Shown here piece by piece: positions 30,708 through 40,008 of a DNA stretch of 40,538 bases. The position numbers were made by a program, and so were the translations under genes. The stretch lies in NCBI GenBank assembly GCA_964593155.1, contig CAZQHE010000020.1, forward strand, positions 1-40,538, in the 5' to 3' direction. A model generated the notes under the pieces. It made no database searches. It was not told where the DNA came from and worked only from the letters and a program-made list of their open reading frames with translations. The first letter of the stretch is position 1. Every line of letters begins with the position of its first letter. Origin of the DNA: JAJRXK01 sp964593155 (GTDB lineage Bacteria > Krumholzibacteriota > Krumholzibacteriia > JAJRXK01).

Positions 30708-31916
30708 GTGCTCCACACCTCGTTCATCGAACTCGACGGCGGTGCGCTGAACCGCAACATCCGCTTCCTGCGCTCGCTCGTACCCGAGACGACGCGCTTC
30801 TCGATGGTGGTGAAGGCGAATGCGTACGGGCACGGGATCGAGTCGCTGCTCCCGCTGATCGAGGACTGCGGGGTGAGCCACTTCTCGGTGTTCAGCGTGG
30901 CCGAGGCGATGCGGGTGCAACGGACCATGGGACCCGACAGTGAGCTCATGATCCTTGGATTCGTCGACGACGACCACCTGGCGTGGGCGATCGAGCGCGA
31001 CGTGTCGTTCTTCGTGTTCACGCTCGAACGGCTGCAGGCCACCGTGGCCGCCGCGCGGGAGGCTGGTCGCCCGGCGCGGATCCACGTCGAGCTGGAGACG
31101 GGCATGCACCGCACCGGCTTCTGCGAGGACCAGCTCGGCGAGGTCGTCCGGCTTATCGACGAGAATCGCCACGTGCTGACGATCGAGGGCCTGTGCACGC
31201 ACTACGCCGGTGCCGAGGACCTGCAGAGCATCGACCGGATCGAGGAGCAGATCGCCACCTTCGGCCGCCTGTGCGGGGAACTGCGCGAGCAGGGGGTCGA
31301 ACCCCGCTACCGTCACACCGCGTGCTCGGGCGCGCTGTTCAACTATCCGGAGTCGATCATGGATCTCGTCCGGATCGGCATCGCCAGCTACGGGTTCTGG
31401 CCGAACCAGGAGACGCGATCGGCCTTCCTCCGCCAACGTGGACTGCGCGAGGATCCCCTCGAGCGCATCCTCACGTGGAAGAGCAAGATCCTCAGCGTGA
31501 ACCGCGTGCCCGAAGGCGCGTACGTGAGCTACGGCAAGACCTACCTGACCACGCGCCCGAGCCGGATCGCGACCGTTCCCGTGGGCTACGGCTACGGCTT
31601 CGGCCGTGACCTGAGCAACAACGGGCACGTCCTGGTGGGTGGGCAGCGGGCACCAGTGGTGGGTACCGTGAACATGAACATGCTGGTGATCGACGTCACG
31701 GAGATCGACGGGGTCGAGGTCCACGACGAGGTCGTGCTCATCGGCAGGCAGGGCGAGCAGGTCATGACGGTGAGTTCGTTCAGCGACATGAACAACAGCA
31801 TGAACTACGAGCTGCTCACACGCCTGCCCGACCACATCCCGCGGATCGCGACCACGCCGGCCGAGGTCGGGGCCGGCGCCGGGGTCACCACAGACGGCGC
31901 AGGGCCGAGGCCTTGA
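30708..31916 (+). CDS. alr: Alanine racemase
   Basis: A 402-residue PLP enzyme that converts L-alanine to D-alanine for peptidoglycan. The PLP lysine is in FSMVVKANAYGHG (Lys36). The second catalytic region is seen in the C-terminal beta domain, with RIGIASYGFWP, IATVPVGYGYGFGR and VGTVNMNMLVIDV. It is 25 to 40 residues longer than usual; the extra length lies in an insert near LRQRGLREDPLERIL and in a Gly/Ala-rich tail. The start is GTG at 30708, with ACGGAGG upstream. The tail overlaps the end of the convergent modC gene by 32 bases. A related racemase for another amino acid is possible, but the motifs fit Alr best. Confidence 0.87.
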   Translation: MLHTSFIELDGGALNRNIRFLRSLVPETTRFSMVVKANAYGHGIESLLPLIEDCGVSHFSVFSVAEAMRVQRTMGPDSELMILGFVDDDHLAWAIERDVSFFVFTLERLQATVAAAREAGRPARIHVELETGMHRTGFCEDQLGEVVRLIDENRHVLTIEGLCTHYAGAEDLQSIDRIEEQIATFGRLCGELREQGVEPRYRHTACSGALFNYPESIMDLVRIGIASYGFWPNQETRSAFLRQRGLREDPLERILTWKSKILSVNRVPEGAYVSYGKTYLTTRPSRIATVPVGYGYGFGRDLSNNGHVLVGGQRAPVVGTVNMNMLVIDVTEIDGVEVHDEVVLIGRQGEQVMTVSSFSDMNNSMNYELLTRLPDHIPRIATTPAEVGAGAGVTTDGAGPRP

Positions 31917-32940
31917 ACACCGCGACGATGGGGTGGCCGGGGGCCAGACGCAGCTCGCGGGCCGAGTCCCGAGTGATCTGCACCACCAGGCGCTCGTCGC
32001 CGCAGGCGAGGTCGACGCCCACGCGGTTGCCCGCCCCGAAGAGTTCTCGCACCTGGCACTGCAGGGTGTTCCGCGCGCTGGTGGCCTCGGGTCGCCGCTC
32101 GAACAGGGTGATGTCCTTCGACTCGAGTTCGAAGGTCGAGATCGCGGTGTCGGCGCCGTCGGTCACGAAGATCTCCTGATCCCCCCAGCGGTAGGTCGTC
32201 ACCCCGTCGCGCTCGCCCGAGCGCTCGGCGCTCAGGAGGTTCACGTAGCCGTTCTCGCCGGTGGCCATGTGCCGGCGGGCGAGGTCGGCCGTGGTGGTCT
32301 GCGCGCAGAGCCGCCCCTGGTCGAATTCCAGCACCCGGTCGGTGAGCATCTGCATCTCCTCGAGCGAGTGGCTGATGAACATCAGGGGGATGTCGAAGCG
32401 TTCGAACACCTCGCGCAGGTGGGGGACGATCTGGTACTTGAGCTGTTCGTCGAGGCCGGTCAGCGGCTCGTCGAGCAGGATCAGACGAGGGTTGGACAAC
32501 ACCGCGCGTCCGAGGGCCACCCGTTGCCGTTCGCCGCCCGAAAGTGTCGAAACTCCCCGCTCGAGCAGGTTGCCCAGGCCCAGGACTTCGATCAGCGTGT
32601 CGGGGTCGATCCGGCGCTCGATGGCCGGCGCCCGGTCGTGTCCGTAGAACAGGTTGCGTCGCACGTTCAGGTGCGGGAACAGATGCGCCTGCTGGAAGAC
32701 CACGCCGATCCGTCGTCGCTCGGGAGGCAGGTCGATCCCACGTTCGGAGTCGAAGAGCAGGGCGTCGTCGAGCCGGACGTGCCCGTGGTCGGGCGCGACG
32801 AGACCGGCCAGCATGCCGACCAGCGTCGACTTCCCACTGCCCGAAGACCCGAAGATGCCCACGCGCGCACCCTCGACGACGAACTCGGCCTCGAAGTCGA
32901 AGCCGGGTAGTTGGCGTCGCAGGGACACGTCGAGTCTCAT
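31885..32940 (-). CDS. modC: Molybdate ABC transporter ATP-binding protein
   Basis: A 351-residue ModC. Walker A GSSGSGKST, Q-loop VFQQAHLFPHLNVRRNLFYG, signature LSGGERQ, Walker B RLILLDEPLTGLD, and SHSLEEMQMLTDRVLEF are typical. The C-terminal 65 residues form a Mop/TOBE domain (ARNTLQCQVRELFGAGN) that senses molybdate and can inhibit transport. It drives import through ModB. ATG at 32940 overlaps the modB stop (ATGA). The gene is the last of modABC and is convergent with alr. Confidence 0.93.
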   Translation of the reverse strand: MRLDVSLRRQLPGFDFEAEFVVEGARVGIFGSSGSGKSTLVGMLAGLVAPDHGHVRLDDALLFDSERGIDLPPERRRIGVVFQQAHLFPHLNVRRNLFYGHDRAPAIERRIDPDTLIEVLGLGNLLERGVSTLSGGERQRVALGRAVLSNPRLILLDEPLTGLDEQLKYQIVPHLREVFERFDIPLMFISHSLEEMQMLTDRVLEFDQGRLCAQTTTADLARRHMATGENGYVNLLSAERSGERDGVTTYRWGDQEIFVTDGADTAISTFELESKDITLFERRPEATSARNTLQCQVRELFGAGNRVGVDLACGDERLVVQITRDSARELRLAPGHPIVAVFKASALRRLW

Positions 32941-33626
32941 CGTCGCCTTTCCCGGCCGAAGCGCTGCACGAGCCCCTCGTTCACCATGAGCACGGCCAGC
33001 GCCAGGACGATCGAAACCACGCACAGGCCCAGCGCCATCCGCTCGCCCCCGGGTGTGCTCGTGTAGTCGTAGATCGCCAGCGGGATGGTCTGGGTCACGC
33101 CGGGGATGTTGCCGGCGATGACGATGGTGGCGCCGAACTCGCCCAGGCTGCGCGCGAACATGAGCGTGGCGCCGGCCAGGATCGCGCGCCCCGACAGCGG
33201 CAGGATCACGGTGAAGAGCGCGTCGTACCACCGCGCGCCCAGCGTGCGCGACGCCTGGATCAGGTGCGGATCGATCTCCTCCATGCCGATGCGCACCGAG
33301 CGTACCAGCAGCGGGAAACCCACGACGATCGACGCGATCACCGCGGCCTTCCAGGTGAACACGATCTCGATCCCGGCTCCCTCGAGCCACTGGCCGAGCC
33401 AGCTGCGACGGCCGAGCAGGAGCAACAGCAGGTATCCGACCACGACCGGCGGCAGCACCAGCGGCAGGTTCACGATCCCGTCGAAGAGCGCCTTCGCGCG
33501 CATGCGCGTGAACACCATGAGATAGGCGACCGCGATCCCGAAGGGCAGCGACACGAGGGTGGCCGTGACCGCCACCCGTGCCGACAGGGCCATGGCCTGC
33601 CAGTCGGTGGGGGTGAAGTCGAACAT
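32937..33626 (-). CDS. modB: Molybdate ABC transporter membrane subunit
   Basis: A 229-residue inner-membrane permease of the ModB family with about five membrane segments. Markers are the N-terminal FTPTDWQAMALSARVAVTAT, LPLVLPPVVVGYLLLLLLG, and the cytoplasmic loop ASRTLGARWYDALFTVILP, which contacts the ATPase. FARSLGEFGATIVIAGNIPG is typical of ModB. The start ATG at 33626 shares a base with the modA stop (TGATG). It forms the molybdate channel with ModC. Confidence 0.94.
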   Translation of the reverse strand: MFDFTPTDWQAMALSARVAVTATLVSLPFGIAVAYLMVFTRMRAKALFDGIVNLPLVLPPVVVGYLLLLLLGRRSWLGQWLEGAGIEIVFTWKAAVIASIVVGFPLLVRSVRIGMEEIDPHLIQASRTLGARWYDALFTVILPLSGRAILAGATLMFARSLGEFGATIVIAGNIPGVTQTIPLAIYDYTSTPGGERMALGLCVVSIVLALAVLMVNEGLVQRFGRERRR

Positions 33627-34375
33627 CAGGACCCGTCGAGGTCGACGACGAAACCGAACTCGTGGAGGATGACGCGGGCCTCGGCCGAGACGAGGAAGGC
33701 GAAGAAGGAGACCGCATCCGGATTCTCGCTGCCCTCGGGCGTCAGGCCCACGGGGTAGGCGATCGGATCGTGGAGATCGTCGGACACCTCGAAGAGGATC
33801 ACGGCGTTGCGGGCGAGGCGGGCGTCGGTGCGGTACACGAAGGCGCCGTCGGTCTCACCGCGATCGGCGTACAGGAGCGCCTGCCGGACGTCGCGGGCGA
33901 GCACCACGCGCGACGACAGGGCGGCGTACAGCTCGAGCGCCTCGAGGGCCTGCCGGGCGTAGGCACCCGCGGGGACGCTGCGTGGACTGCCCATGGCGAT
34001 GCTGTCGAGGGTCGTGAGATCGGTCATCGCCGTGACTTCGCCGTTTTCGGGCCCGACGAACACCAGCCGGTTGCGGGTCAGCGTGTGGACGCTGGCCTTC
34101 ACGATACGTTCCTCGTCGACCAGGTACTGCATCCACGCCGCGTTCGCCGAGGCGTAGACGTGGGCCGGGGCTCCCTGGTCGATCTGCCGGGCGAGGGCGC
34201 CGGACGAGGCGAAGTTGGGCCGCAGTACGACGTCGTCGTGATCTTCGGTGTAGGCGGCCATGATCTCGCGCGCGGCGTCGGTGAGACTCGCCGCGATCGA
34301 CAGATGTACCTCGTCGGCACGGGCGGGCAACACGCAGACGACGCAGAGCGCCAGGGTCAGGGTTCGGCTGGACAC
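33626..34375 (-). CDS. modA: Molybdate-binding periplasmic protein
   Basis: A 249-residue substrate-binding protein with a signal peptide (TLTLALCVVCVLPARA). The mature start VHLSIAASLTDAAREI and NFASSGALARQIDQGAPAHVYASAN are characteristic of ModA, including the Ser residues that hold the oxyanion. RSVPAGAYARQALEAL and GETDGAFVYRTDA are also typical. It delivers molybdate or tungstate to ModBC. The start is GTG at 34375 with GGAGGAG upstream. It follows egtB by 45 bases on the same strand and may be read from the same transcript. Confidence 0.93.
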   Translation of the reverse strand: MSSRTLTLALCVVCVLPARADEVHLSIAASLTDAAREIMAAYTEDHDDVVLRPNFASSGALARQIDQGAPAHVYASANAAWMQYLVDEERIVKASVHTLTRNRLVFVGPENGEVTAMTDLTTLDSIAMGSPRSVPAGAYARQALEALELYAALSSRVVLARDVRQALLYADRGETDGAFVYRTDARLARNAVILFEVSDDLHDPIAYPVGLTPEGSENPDAVSFFAFLVSAEARVILHEFGFVVDLDGS

Positions 34376-34420
34376 GGACTCCTCCTCGCCACGGACTCGC
34401 GGAGTCTGCCACGGACGAGA

Positions 34421-35707
34421 TCAGACGTCGCGGACCAACCGCATGCCGCCGAAGTGCCAGCGCGTCCACGGGTGGAAGAAGTTCCGGTACGTGGCCCGGA
34501 CGTGGTCCTGCGGGGTCGCCCAGCATCCACCCCGCAACACGAACTGATTGGCCATGAACTTGCCGTTGTACTCGCCCACGGCACCCGCCGGCGCGCGGAA
34601 GCCGGGGTAGGGCGAGTAGTGGCTCTGCGTCCACTCCCACACGTCGCCGAACATCTGGACGGGGCCGGTCCGCGCGTCGGCGGCATCGCCCGCGTAGCCT
34701 CGCGGGTGCCACTGACCGTCCTCGACGAAGTTGCCGGTCACACGCAGATCGCGGGCGGCGTTCTCCCACTCGCCCTCGGTCGGCAGTCGGTAGCCGGTCC
34801 AGCGCGCGAAGGCGTCGGCCTCGTAGTACGACAGGTGCGTGGCGGGCTCGTCGAGCCGTAGTGGCTCGAGGCCGTGCAACGTGAACTGCATCCACTGGCC
34901 GTCGCGACGCTCCCAGTACATGGGACACGACCACGGGTCGTGGTTCTGCATGTGGTCCCACGCGTCGGCCAGCCACAGGGTGGGCTCCTGGTATCCGCCG
35001 TCCTCGACGAATTCGAGCAACTCGCGGTTGGTCACCGGCCGCGACGCGATCTCGGTGTCCTCGATCCAGGCACGATGCCGGGGGAACTCGTTGTCGTAGC
35101 CGAAGCCGCGTCCGTCGTGGCCGATCTCCACCAGTCCGCCCTCGACACGGTGCCAGTGCAGCGGCGCCGCAGCTGCCGCGTCGGGCGCGCGCTCGGGACG
35201 GTAGCGCGGGTCGAGTGGATTGCTGCCCAGGACGTGCTTGATGTCCATGAGCATCAGTTCCTGGTGCTGCTGCTCGTGGTGCAGGCCGAGTTCCACCAGC
35301 GACAGCGCCCGCCCGCCGAGCGACTCGGGATCGCGATGCAGGATCTCGGCGAGCTGTGACTCGACGTGCTCGCGGTACTCGAGCACCTGGCGCAGCCTCG
35401 GCCGTGTGAGCAGGCCGCGATCGGGGCGCGGGTGCCGGTCGCCCACCTGCTGGTAGTACGAGTTGAAGATCTCGCGGAAGCGCGGGTGGAAGGGCCGGTG
35501 TTCCGGCCGCGGCTCCAGGACGAAGGTCTCGAAGAACCACGTCGTGTGGCCCAGGTGCCACTTCGTCGGGCTGACGTCGGGCATCGACTGGGCCTGCATG
35601 TCCTCGGGCTCGAGCGGCGCGATCAGGGCCAGGGTGGCCGCGCGCACGGCTTGGAAGCGGCGGGCGAGCGTGGACGGGTCGACGGGAGCGAGCGCGGGTT
35701 CGTTCAT
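34421..35707 (-). CDS. egtB: Ergothioneine biosynthesis sulfoxide synthase EgtB
   Basis: A 428-residue non-haem iron enzyme that joins trimethyl-histidine (hercynine) and a thiol donor to form the sulfoxide precursor of ergothioneine. The N-terminal DinB domain supplies the iron ligands His51 (WHLGHTTWFFE) and His144/His148 (HHEQQHQE). The C-terminal formylglycine-generating-like domain has TGYRLPTEGEWENAAR, GDVWEWTQSHYSPYPGF and FVLRGGCWATP. The start is ATG at 35707, following GGAGA; the longer frame adds an unlikely Pro-rich stretch. egtD, the methyltransferase of the pathway, is not in the window. The EgtB type (gamma-glutamyl-cysteine or cysteine user) cannot be told by eye. Confidence 0.92.
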   Translation of the reverse strand: MNEPALAPVDPSTLARRFQAVRAATLALIAPLEPEDMQAQSMPDVSPTKWHLGHTTWFFETFVLEPRPEHRPFHPRFREIFNSYYQQVGDRHPRPDRGLLTRPRLRQVLEYREHVESQLAEILHRDPESLGGRALSLVELGLHHEQQHQELMLMDIKHVLGSNPLDPRYRPERAPDAAAAAPLHWHRVEGGLVEIGHDGRGFGYDNEFPRHRAWIEDTEIASRPVTNRELLEFVEDGGYQEPTLWLADAWDHMQNHDPWSCPMYWERRDGQWMQFTLHGLEPLRLDEPATHLSYYEADAFARWTGYRLPTEGEWENAARDLRVTGNFVEDGQWHPRGYAGDAADARTGPVQMFGDVWEWTQSHYSPYPGFRAPAGAVGEYNGKFMANQFVLRGGCWATPQDHVRATYRNFFHPWTRWHFGGMRLVRDV

Positions 35708-35803
35708 GGCAAGGCTCTCCGGATCCGGAGACTTCGGGGGCGGCTCGCACCCGACGGTAGGGGCGTGCGGATCACCCGACAAGAGGGGATGCCCCCGACG
35801 GGG

Positions 35804-38086
35804 TCAGGATCCCTGGCGCAGGGCCGCGAGCTCGGAGCGCGCGCGGCGGGCAAGACGATAGTCGTCGTCGGCGTCCTGCCAGGTCGCCAGGGCACGCTCG
35901 TACGCGGCGATCGCCTCGTCCACGCGCCCCGCCTCGGCGAGCGCGCGTCCCCGCTGGTGCAGGGCGCGAGGATCGCTGGGGTCGACCTCGAGGGCGCGCT
36001 CGATCGCCCCGAGCGCGTCGTCGATCCGGCCCGACCGCAGCAGCGCCCGCGAGCGGTGGATGTCCACGCTCCCCGCCGAGGGGTCCAGGGCGCGTGCGCG
36101 ATCACAGGCGGCGAGCGCAGCCTCGGGGTCGCCGGACAGCAGACGCTCGCGCGCGCGCAGGAGCTCGACGATCGGTTGGAGACTCCCCACGCCCGTCGCG
36201 TCGACCGTCCGCTGCAGCGCGTCGACGGCCGCGCCGGCCGCCGCGGTGTCCTCGACCGCGAGCGCGACCTGGGCGTCGCCCAGCGCGATGAAGCCCGAGA
36301 AGGGTTCCGCAAGGGCCTTCCGGAGGCCGTCGAGGCGCGTGCGGGCCGCGTCGGGGCGACCGTCGAGAGCGAACAGGTACATGCGCATCGAGGTGCGCAC
36401 GGCGAGCTGGCCGGCCGGGAACACTTCGCGGGCCAGTTCCTCCCAGCGCGCGAACTCCTCGAGGGCGGCGTCGATCCTCCCCTGGCGGTGTCGCAGCGTG
36501 ACGAGTTCGTCGATCGCCTCGAAGCGGTCCTGCGTCGTGCCGGTTCCATCGGCCAGGTCCTCGTAGACCGACGCCGCTCGACCGAGGGCGCCCTGGCGAG
36601 TCGCCAGATCGGCCAGGGCCATGCGGGCGTCCACGTGCGTGGGGTCGAGCAGCGTGGCGCGCTCGAGAGTCGCGCTCGCTGCCGCGAGATCCCCGCGACC
36701 CTTCTGCACGTCGGCCAGGGCCAGCACTGGTGCGACCTCGTTCGGCAGCAGCTCGGCCCAGCGTCGCGCGGCGTCGGCGGCGGTGTCGAGGTCGCCGACA
36801 CTGCTCGCGACGTCGACCATCCATTCGAGCGCCTCGACGTCTCCCGGGACGAGCTCGAGTGCCTCTCGCAACGAGGCCAGGGCCTGCGCGGCGTTTCCCG
36901 TCACGCGCTGGTTCTGCGCGAGGAGTTTCCGGGGCATGGGGTCGTCCGGGTGCAGGCGTGCCCACATCTCGAGCACGGCCATCGTCTTCTCGACGTCGCT
37001 GTGCGCGCCGTGGTAGGTCGCCCGCACCAGGAATTCCGTGCGTTCGGTCAACCGGTAGGAGTGCTGCAACGCGGCTTCGATCGCCGGCAGGGCCGCCTCC
37101 ATGCGCCCGAGCACGACGTTCACGCTGTACTCCGACAGGTGCGCCATGGCGAAGGTCGGGTCGATCTCGGTGGCGCGGGCCAGGAACGCGGCCGCCGCCT
37201 CGAAGTCCGACTCCAGGTGGAAGGCCACGGTGCCCTTCGCGCTGGCGCGGAGCGCCTCGGGTGACTCGGTCATGAGATCGGTCACCGGACGGTCCTCGAA
37301 CTCGAGCTCGGGGACCTCGAGACCGCGGTGGATCCAGACACTCGCCCGGTCGGCCAGTTCGAACACGTCGGCGCCCGTGAGTGTGGTTGCGGCGACCGAA
37401 CGGCCGTCGTCGGTGGAGACGAGTTCGATCTCGAGCTCGAAACCGACCTCGGCCGTCGCCAGCGACGACATGAGGAACACGTCGGCCCCGCGTTGCCGCG
37501 CCGCTTCGTGGACCAGGGCACGTGGCATGCGGCTGGCGTCCTCCAGGCCGGCGCGCTGGGCGCGCTGGTTCTCGAGCCACGGGGAGCGCAGCTCGAGGAA
37601 AGGATTCTGCATGAGGTCGATCTCGAGCAGCTGCTCGAACTCCACGGCCGACCAGCGATCGTCGCCGCTGAGGTCGTCCACCCTCGGAATGGCGAGCATG
37701 ACGGTGCGCCGGAACGCCTTGCGCGGGACCTCGCGCTCGACCGTCTCTCCCTCTTCGGTCTCGACGACCACGGTCTCGGTCACGCGCCCGAGATCGCGCT
37801 CGTGGAAGCCGACGACGAGCACGACCACGGCCAGTGCGGCGTTCACGCCGACCGTTCCGAGCGCGATCCGCGACCAGCGCTGCCGTCCCGGGGCGCCCTT
37901 GTTCCAGGCGATCGCGATCACCGAGGGCAGCAGCACCAGGTAGGCCACGACGAAGAGTTCGACCCAGTAGGGCGAGAGCGCGTAGCGCTGCTCGACGAAG
38001 TCGATGACCTGGGCGCCACCCCACAGGCCGACGACGTAGCCGATCAGGGTCTGCGGAATCCGGCGGCGACGGATCTCGTCGATCAT
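35804..38086 (-). CDS. Membrane-anchored TolB-like/TPR protein
   Basis: A 760-residue protein. Three membrane segments lie in the first 95 residues (TLIGYVVGLWGGAQVIDFV, WVELFVVAYLVLLPSVIAIA, VNAALAVVVLVVGF). The start RRRRIPQTLIGYVVGLWGG resembles the N-terminal anchor of TPR proteins often fused to adenylate cyclase or kinase domains. A TolB-like N-terminal domain follows (VMLAIPRVDDLSGDDRWSAV). From about residue 270 the protein is built of tetratricopeptide repeats, with clear units such as FEAAAAFLARATEIDPTFAMAH and DDALGAIERALEVDPSDPRA. It should be a scaffold on the inner membrane; no enzyme domain is seen. The ATG at 38086 has a weak ribosome-binding site. An upstream start remains possible. 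Confidence 0.82.
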   Translation of the reverse strand: MIDEIRRRRIPQTLIGYVVGLWGGAQVIDFVEQRYALSPYWVELFVVAYLVLLPSVIAIAWNKGAPGRQRWSRIALGTVGVNAALAVVVLVVGFHERDLGRVTETVVVETEEGETVEREVPRKAFRRTVMLAIPRVDDLSGDDRWSAVEFEQLLEIDLMQNPFLELRSPWLENQRAQRAGLEDASRMPRALVHEAARQRGADVFLMSSLATAEVGFELEIELVSTDDGRSVAATTLTGADVFELADRASVWIHRGLEVPELEFEDRPVTDLMTESPEALRASAKGTVAFHLESDFEAAAAFLARATEIDPTFAMAHLSEYSVNVVLGRMEAALPAIEAALQHSYRLTERTEFLVRATYHGAHSDVEKTMAVLEMWARLHPDDPMPRKLLAQNQRVTGNAAQALASLREALELVPGDVEALEWMVDVASSVGDLDTAADAARRWAELLPNEVAPVLALADVQKGRGDLAAASATLERATLLDPTHVDARMALADLATRQGALGRAASVYEDLADGTGTTQDRFEAIDELVTLRHRQGRIDAALEEFARWEELAREVFPAGQLAVRTSMRMYLFALDGRPDAARTRLDGLRKALAEPFSGFIALGDAQVALAVEDTAAAGAAVDALQRTVDATGVGSLQPIVELLRARERLLSGDPEAALAACDRARALDPSAGSVDIHRSRALLRSGRIDDALGAIERALEVDPSDPRALHQRGRALAEAGRVDEAIAAYERALATWQDADDDYRLARRARSELAALRQGS

Positions 38087-38163
38087 GGGGACGACCTGGG
38101 CGCGAGAAGGGGGACAGGCACGGAAGTCTGACACGACCCCGTGCCGTCGGCAAGTCCATCGCC

Positions 38164-39858
38164 TCAGTCGTCGTCGATGGTGACGTTCAGGTCCTCGAAG
38201 GTGTCGTGGCGCAGGACCTGACAGACGTGGGCCGGGGTCTTCGCGTTGAAGAGCTGGTTCTGCAGGTTGTGGTCGAAACCGATCGTCCGCGCGAGCGTGG
38301 CCAGCACCTCGAGGTGGCGGTCGCGCATCGACGGGGGCGTGGCCAGCAGGACCATGCAGTGCACCGGGCGGCCGTCCGGGGTGTCGAAGTGCAGTCCGTC
38401 GTGGCTGATCCCGATCACGCCGGCGATGGCGTCGCCCTCGGGCAGCTCGCCGTGGGGGATCGCCAGTCCCTCCCCGACGCACGTGGAGATCTGGTTCTCG
38501 CGATCGAGGATCGATCCCAGCAGGGTCTCGCGATCGACGTGTACGTTGTGGGTGCGCACCAGGAGGTCCGTCAGCTGGTCGATCGCGTCCTCCTTCGACG
38601 TGCCCCGGAGCTCCGTGGTCACGTGCTCCTCGTGCACGAAGTCGATCAGGCGGCGGCGGTCACGCCCGGCGTCGCCCGACCGCTCCAGGGCCCAGCGCGC
38701 GAGCACCGGTCCGACGATCTCGTTCAGGGTGACCACGGTCAGTCCCACGGCCAGCAGCAGGTCGCGGACGGGCTCGAGAGCGGGGTCCTCCTGCGCGACG
38801 AGCACCAGACCCACCGCCACGCCGGCCTGCGGGACCAGGGCGAAGCCGAGGTAGCGGCGCACCTCGGCGGGGGCCCGCGCGAAGCGCATGGCCACCGTCG
38901 CCGCGCCCCACTTCCCGGCGATCCGGGCCACGAACACCGTGAAGGCCAGCAGTCCGCCCTGCGCGGCGACCCCCAGGTCGAGTTCCATGCCGGCGAGCGT
39001 GAAGAAGGCGGCGTAGATCGCGACCTCGAAGTTGTCGAAGACGGCGTGGCCGATGTCCTCCTTCTCGGGCGCGATGTTCGCCAACGCCACCCCGAGCACC
39101 AGGCAGCTCAACAGCGACGAGATCCCGAAGAGATCGGCGACGCCGGCGACCAGCAGGATCGCGGCGAAGCTGTAGGCAGTGAGTAGATCGGTCCGGACCA
39201 CCGAGCGTGTCAGGAGGCTCAGCACGAACGCGGCCCCACCGCCGAGCAGGATCGCCAACGCCAACTGCTGGATCGGTGCGATCAGGATCTCGGTCAGGTC
39301 GTGGCCGTTGGCGGGGTCGAGATCGGCGGCCACGGCCAGGTGGGCCAGCTCGAAGGCGCTGATGCAGGCCAGGTTGTTGAGCGCCACGGCCGCGACCAGG
39401 GTCTTCACGAACACGCCCTGGGCGCGCTCCTCCTTCACGATGGCCAGCACCGTGGCCGGCGCGGTCGAGATGGCCAGTGCGGCCAGCAGCACGCCGAGGT
39501 GCCACCGCACGTCGGGCAGCAGGATCACCGCGAAGAACACCGCCGCCGGCGTGATCACGGCCTCGGCGACGAGCAGGGCGAAGAGGCGCCGGCGAGCGTT
39601 GTGCAGCCGTGGCAGGTGCAGGTGCGACCCCACGGCCACCGCGATGATCGCGAGCGCGAAGTTCGTCACGGGCGCGAGTTCGTGGACCGTGTGGCGGTCG
39701 AACAGGCCGAGCACCGAGGGACCGATCAACACACCGACGAGGATCTGCCCGGTGACGGCGGGCAGACGCACCCGACGCGCGAGGCCGCCGACGAGGACGC
39801 CGGCCACCACGACGACGGCGAGGACGAGGAGAGGGCTCGGGGTGATCTCGGTCGGCAC
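38164..39858 (-). CDS. CPA2-type cation/proton antiporter fused to a PTS EIIA domain
   Basis: A 564-residue protein. Residues 1 to about 390 form a Kef/NhaA-like antiporter with about 12 membrane segments: LPAVTGQILVGVLIGPSVLG, LAALAISTAPATVLAIVKEE, ISSLLSCLVLGVALANIAPE. Residues about 415-564 are a PTS EIIA type-2 domain with LLGSILDRENQISTCVGEG and the phospho-acceptor site GLAIPHGELP (His469). Such domains regulate transporters through phosphate from the PTS chain; here the site is intact. The start is GTG at 39858 with a weak ribosome-binding site. It diverges from the photolyase-like gene and is 77 bases before the TPR gene on the same strand. Confidence 0.88.
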   Translation of the reverse strand: MPTEITPSPLLVLAVVVVAGVLVGGLARRVRLPAVTGQILVGVLIGPSVLGLFDRHTVHELAPVTNFALAIIAVAVGSHLHLPRLHNARRRLFALLVAEAVITPAAVFFAVILLPDVRWHLGVLLAALAISTAPATVLAIVKEERAQGVFVKTLVAAVALNNLACISAFELAHLAVAADLDPANGHDLTEILIAPIQQLALAILLGGGAAFVLSLLTRSVVRTDLLTAYSFAAILLVAGVADLFGISSLLSCLVLGVALANIAPEKEDIGHAVFDNFEVAIYAAFFTLAGMELDLGVAAQGGLLAFTVFVARIAGKWGAATVAMRFARAPAEVRRYLGFALVPQAGVAVGLVLVAQEDPALEPVRDLLLAVGLTVVTLNEIVGPVLARWALERSGDAGRDRRRLIDFVHEEHVTTELRGTSKEDAIDQLTDLLVRTHNVHVDRETLLGSILDRENQISTCVGEGLAIPHGELPEGDAIAGVIGISHDGLHFDTPDGRPVHCMVLLATPPSMRDRHLEVLATLARTIGFDHNLQNQLFNAKTPAHVCQVLRHDTFEDLNVTIDDD

Positions 39859-40008
39859 GGTCGTCCATCGCGGAACCGGGACCGGAGGGGTCCCGCGGCG
39901 CGCCGGCGCAGTCTAGCGGCTCGCCCCGTTCGACACCAGGGTCGAGACGGGCATCCGCGCCGGTCGGACCGGCGAACACACCAACGAACACCGCACCGGA
40001 GCCCCGCG

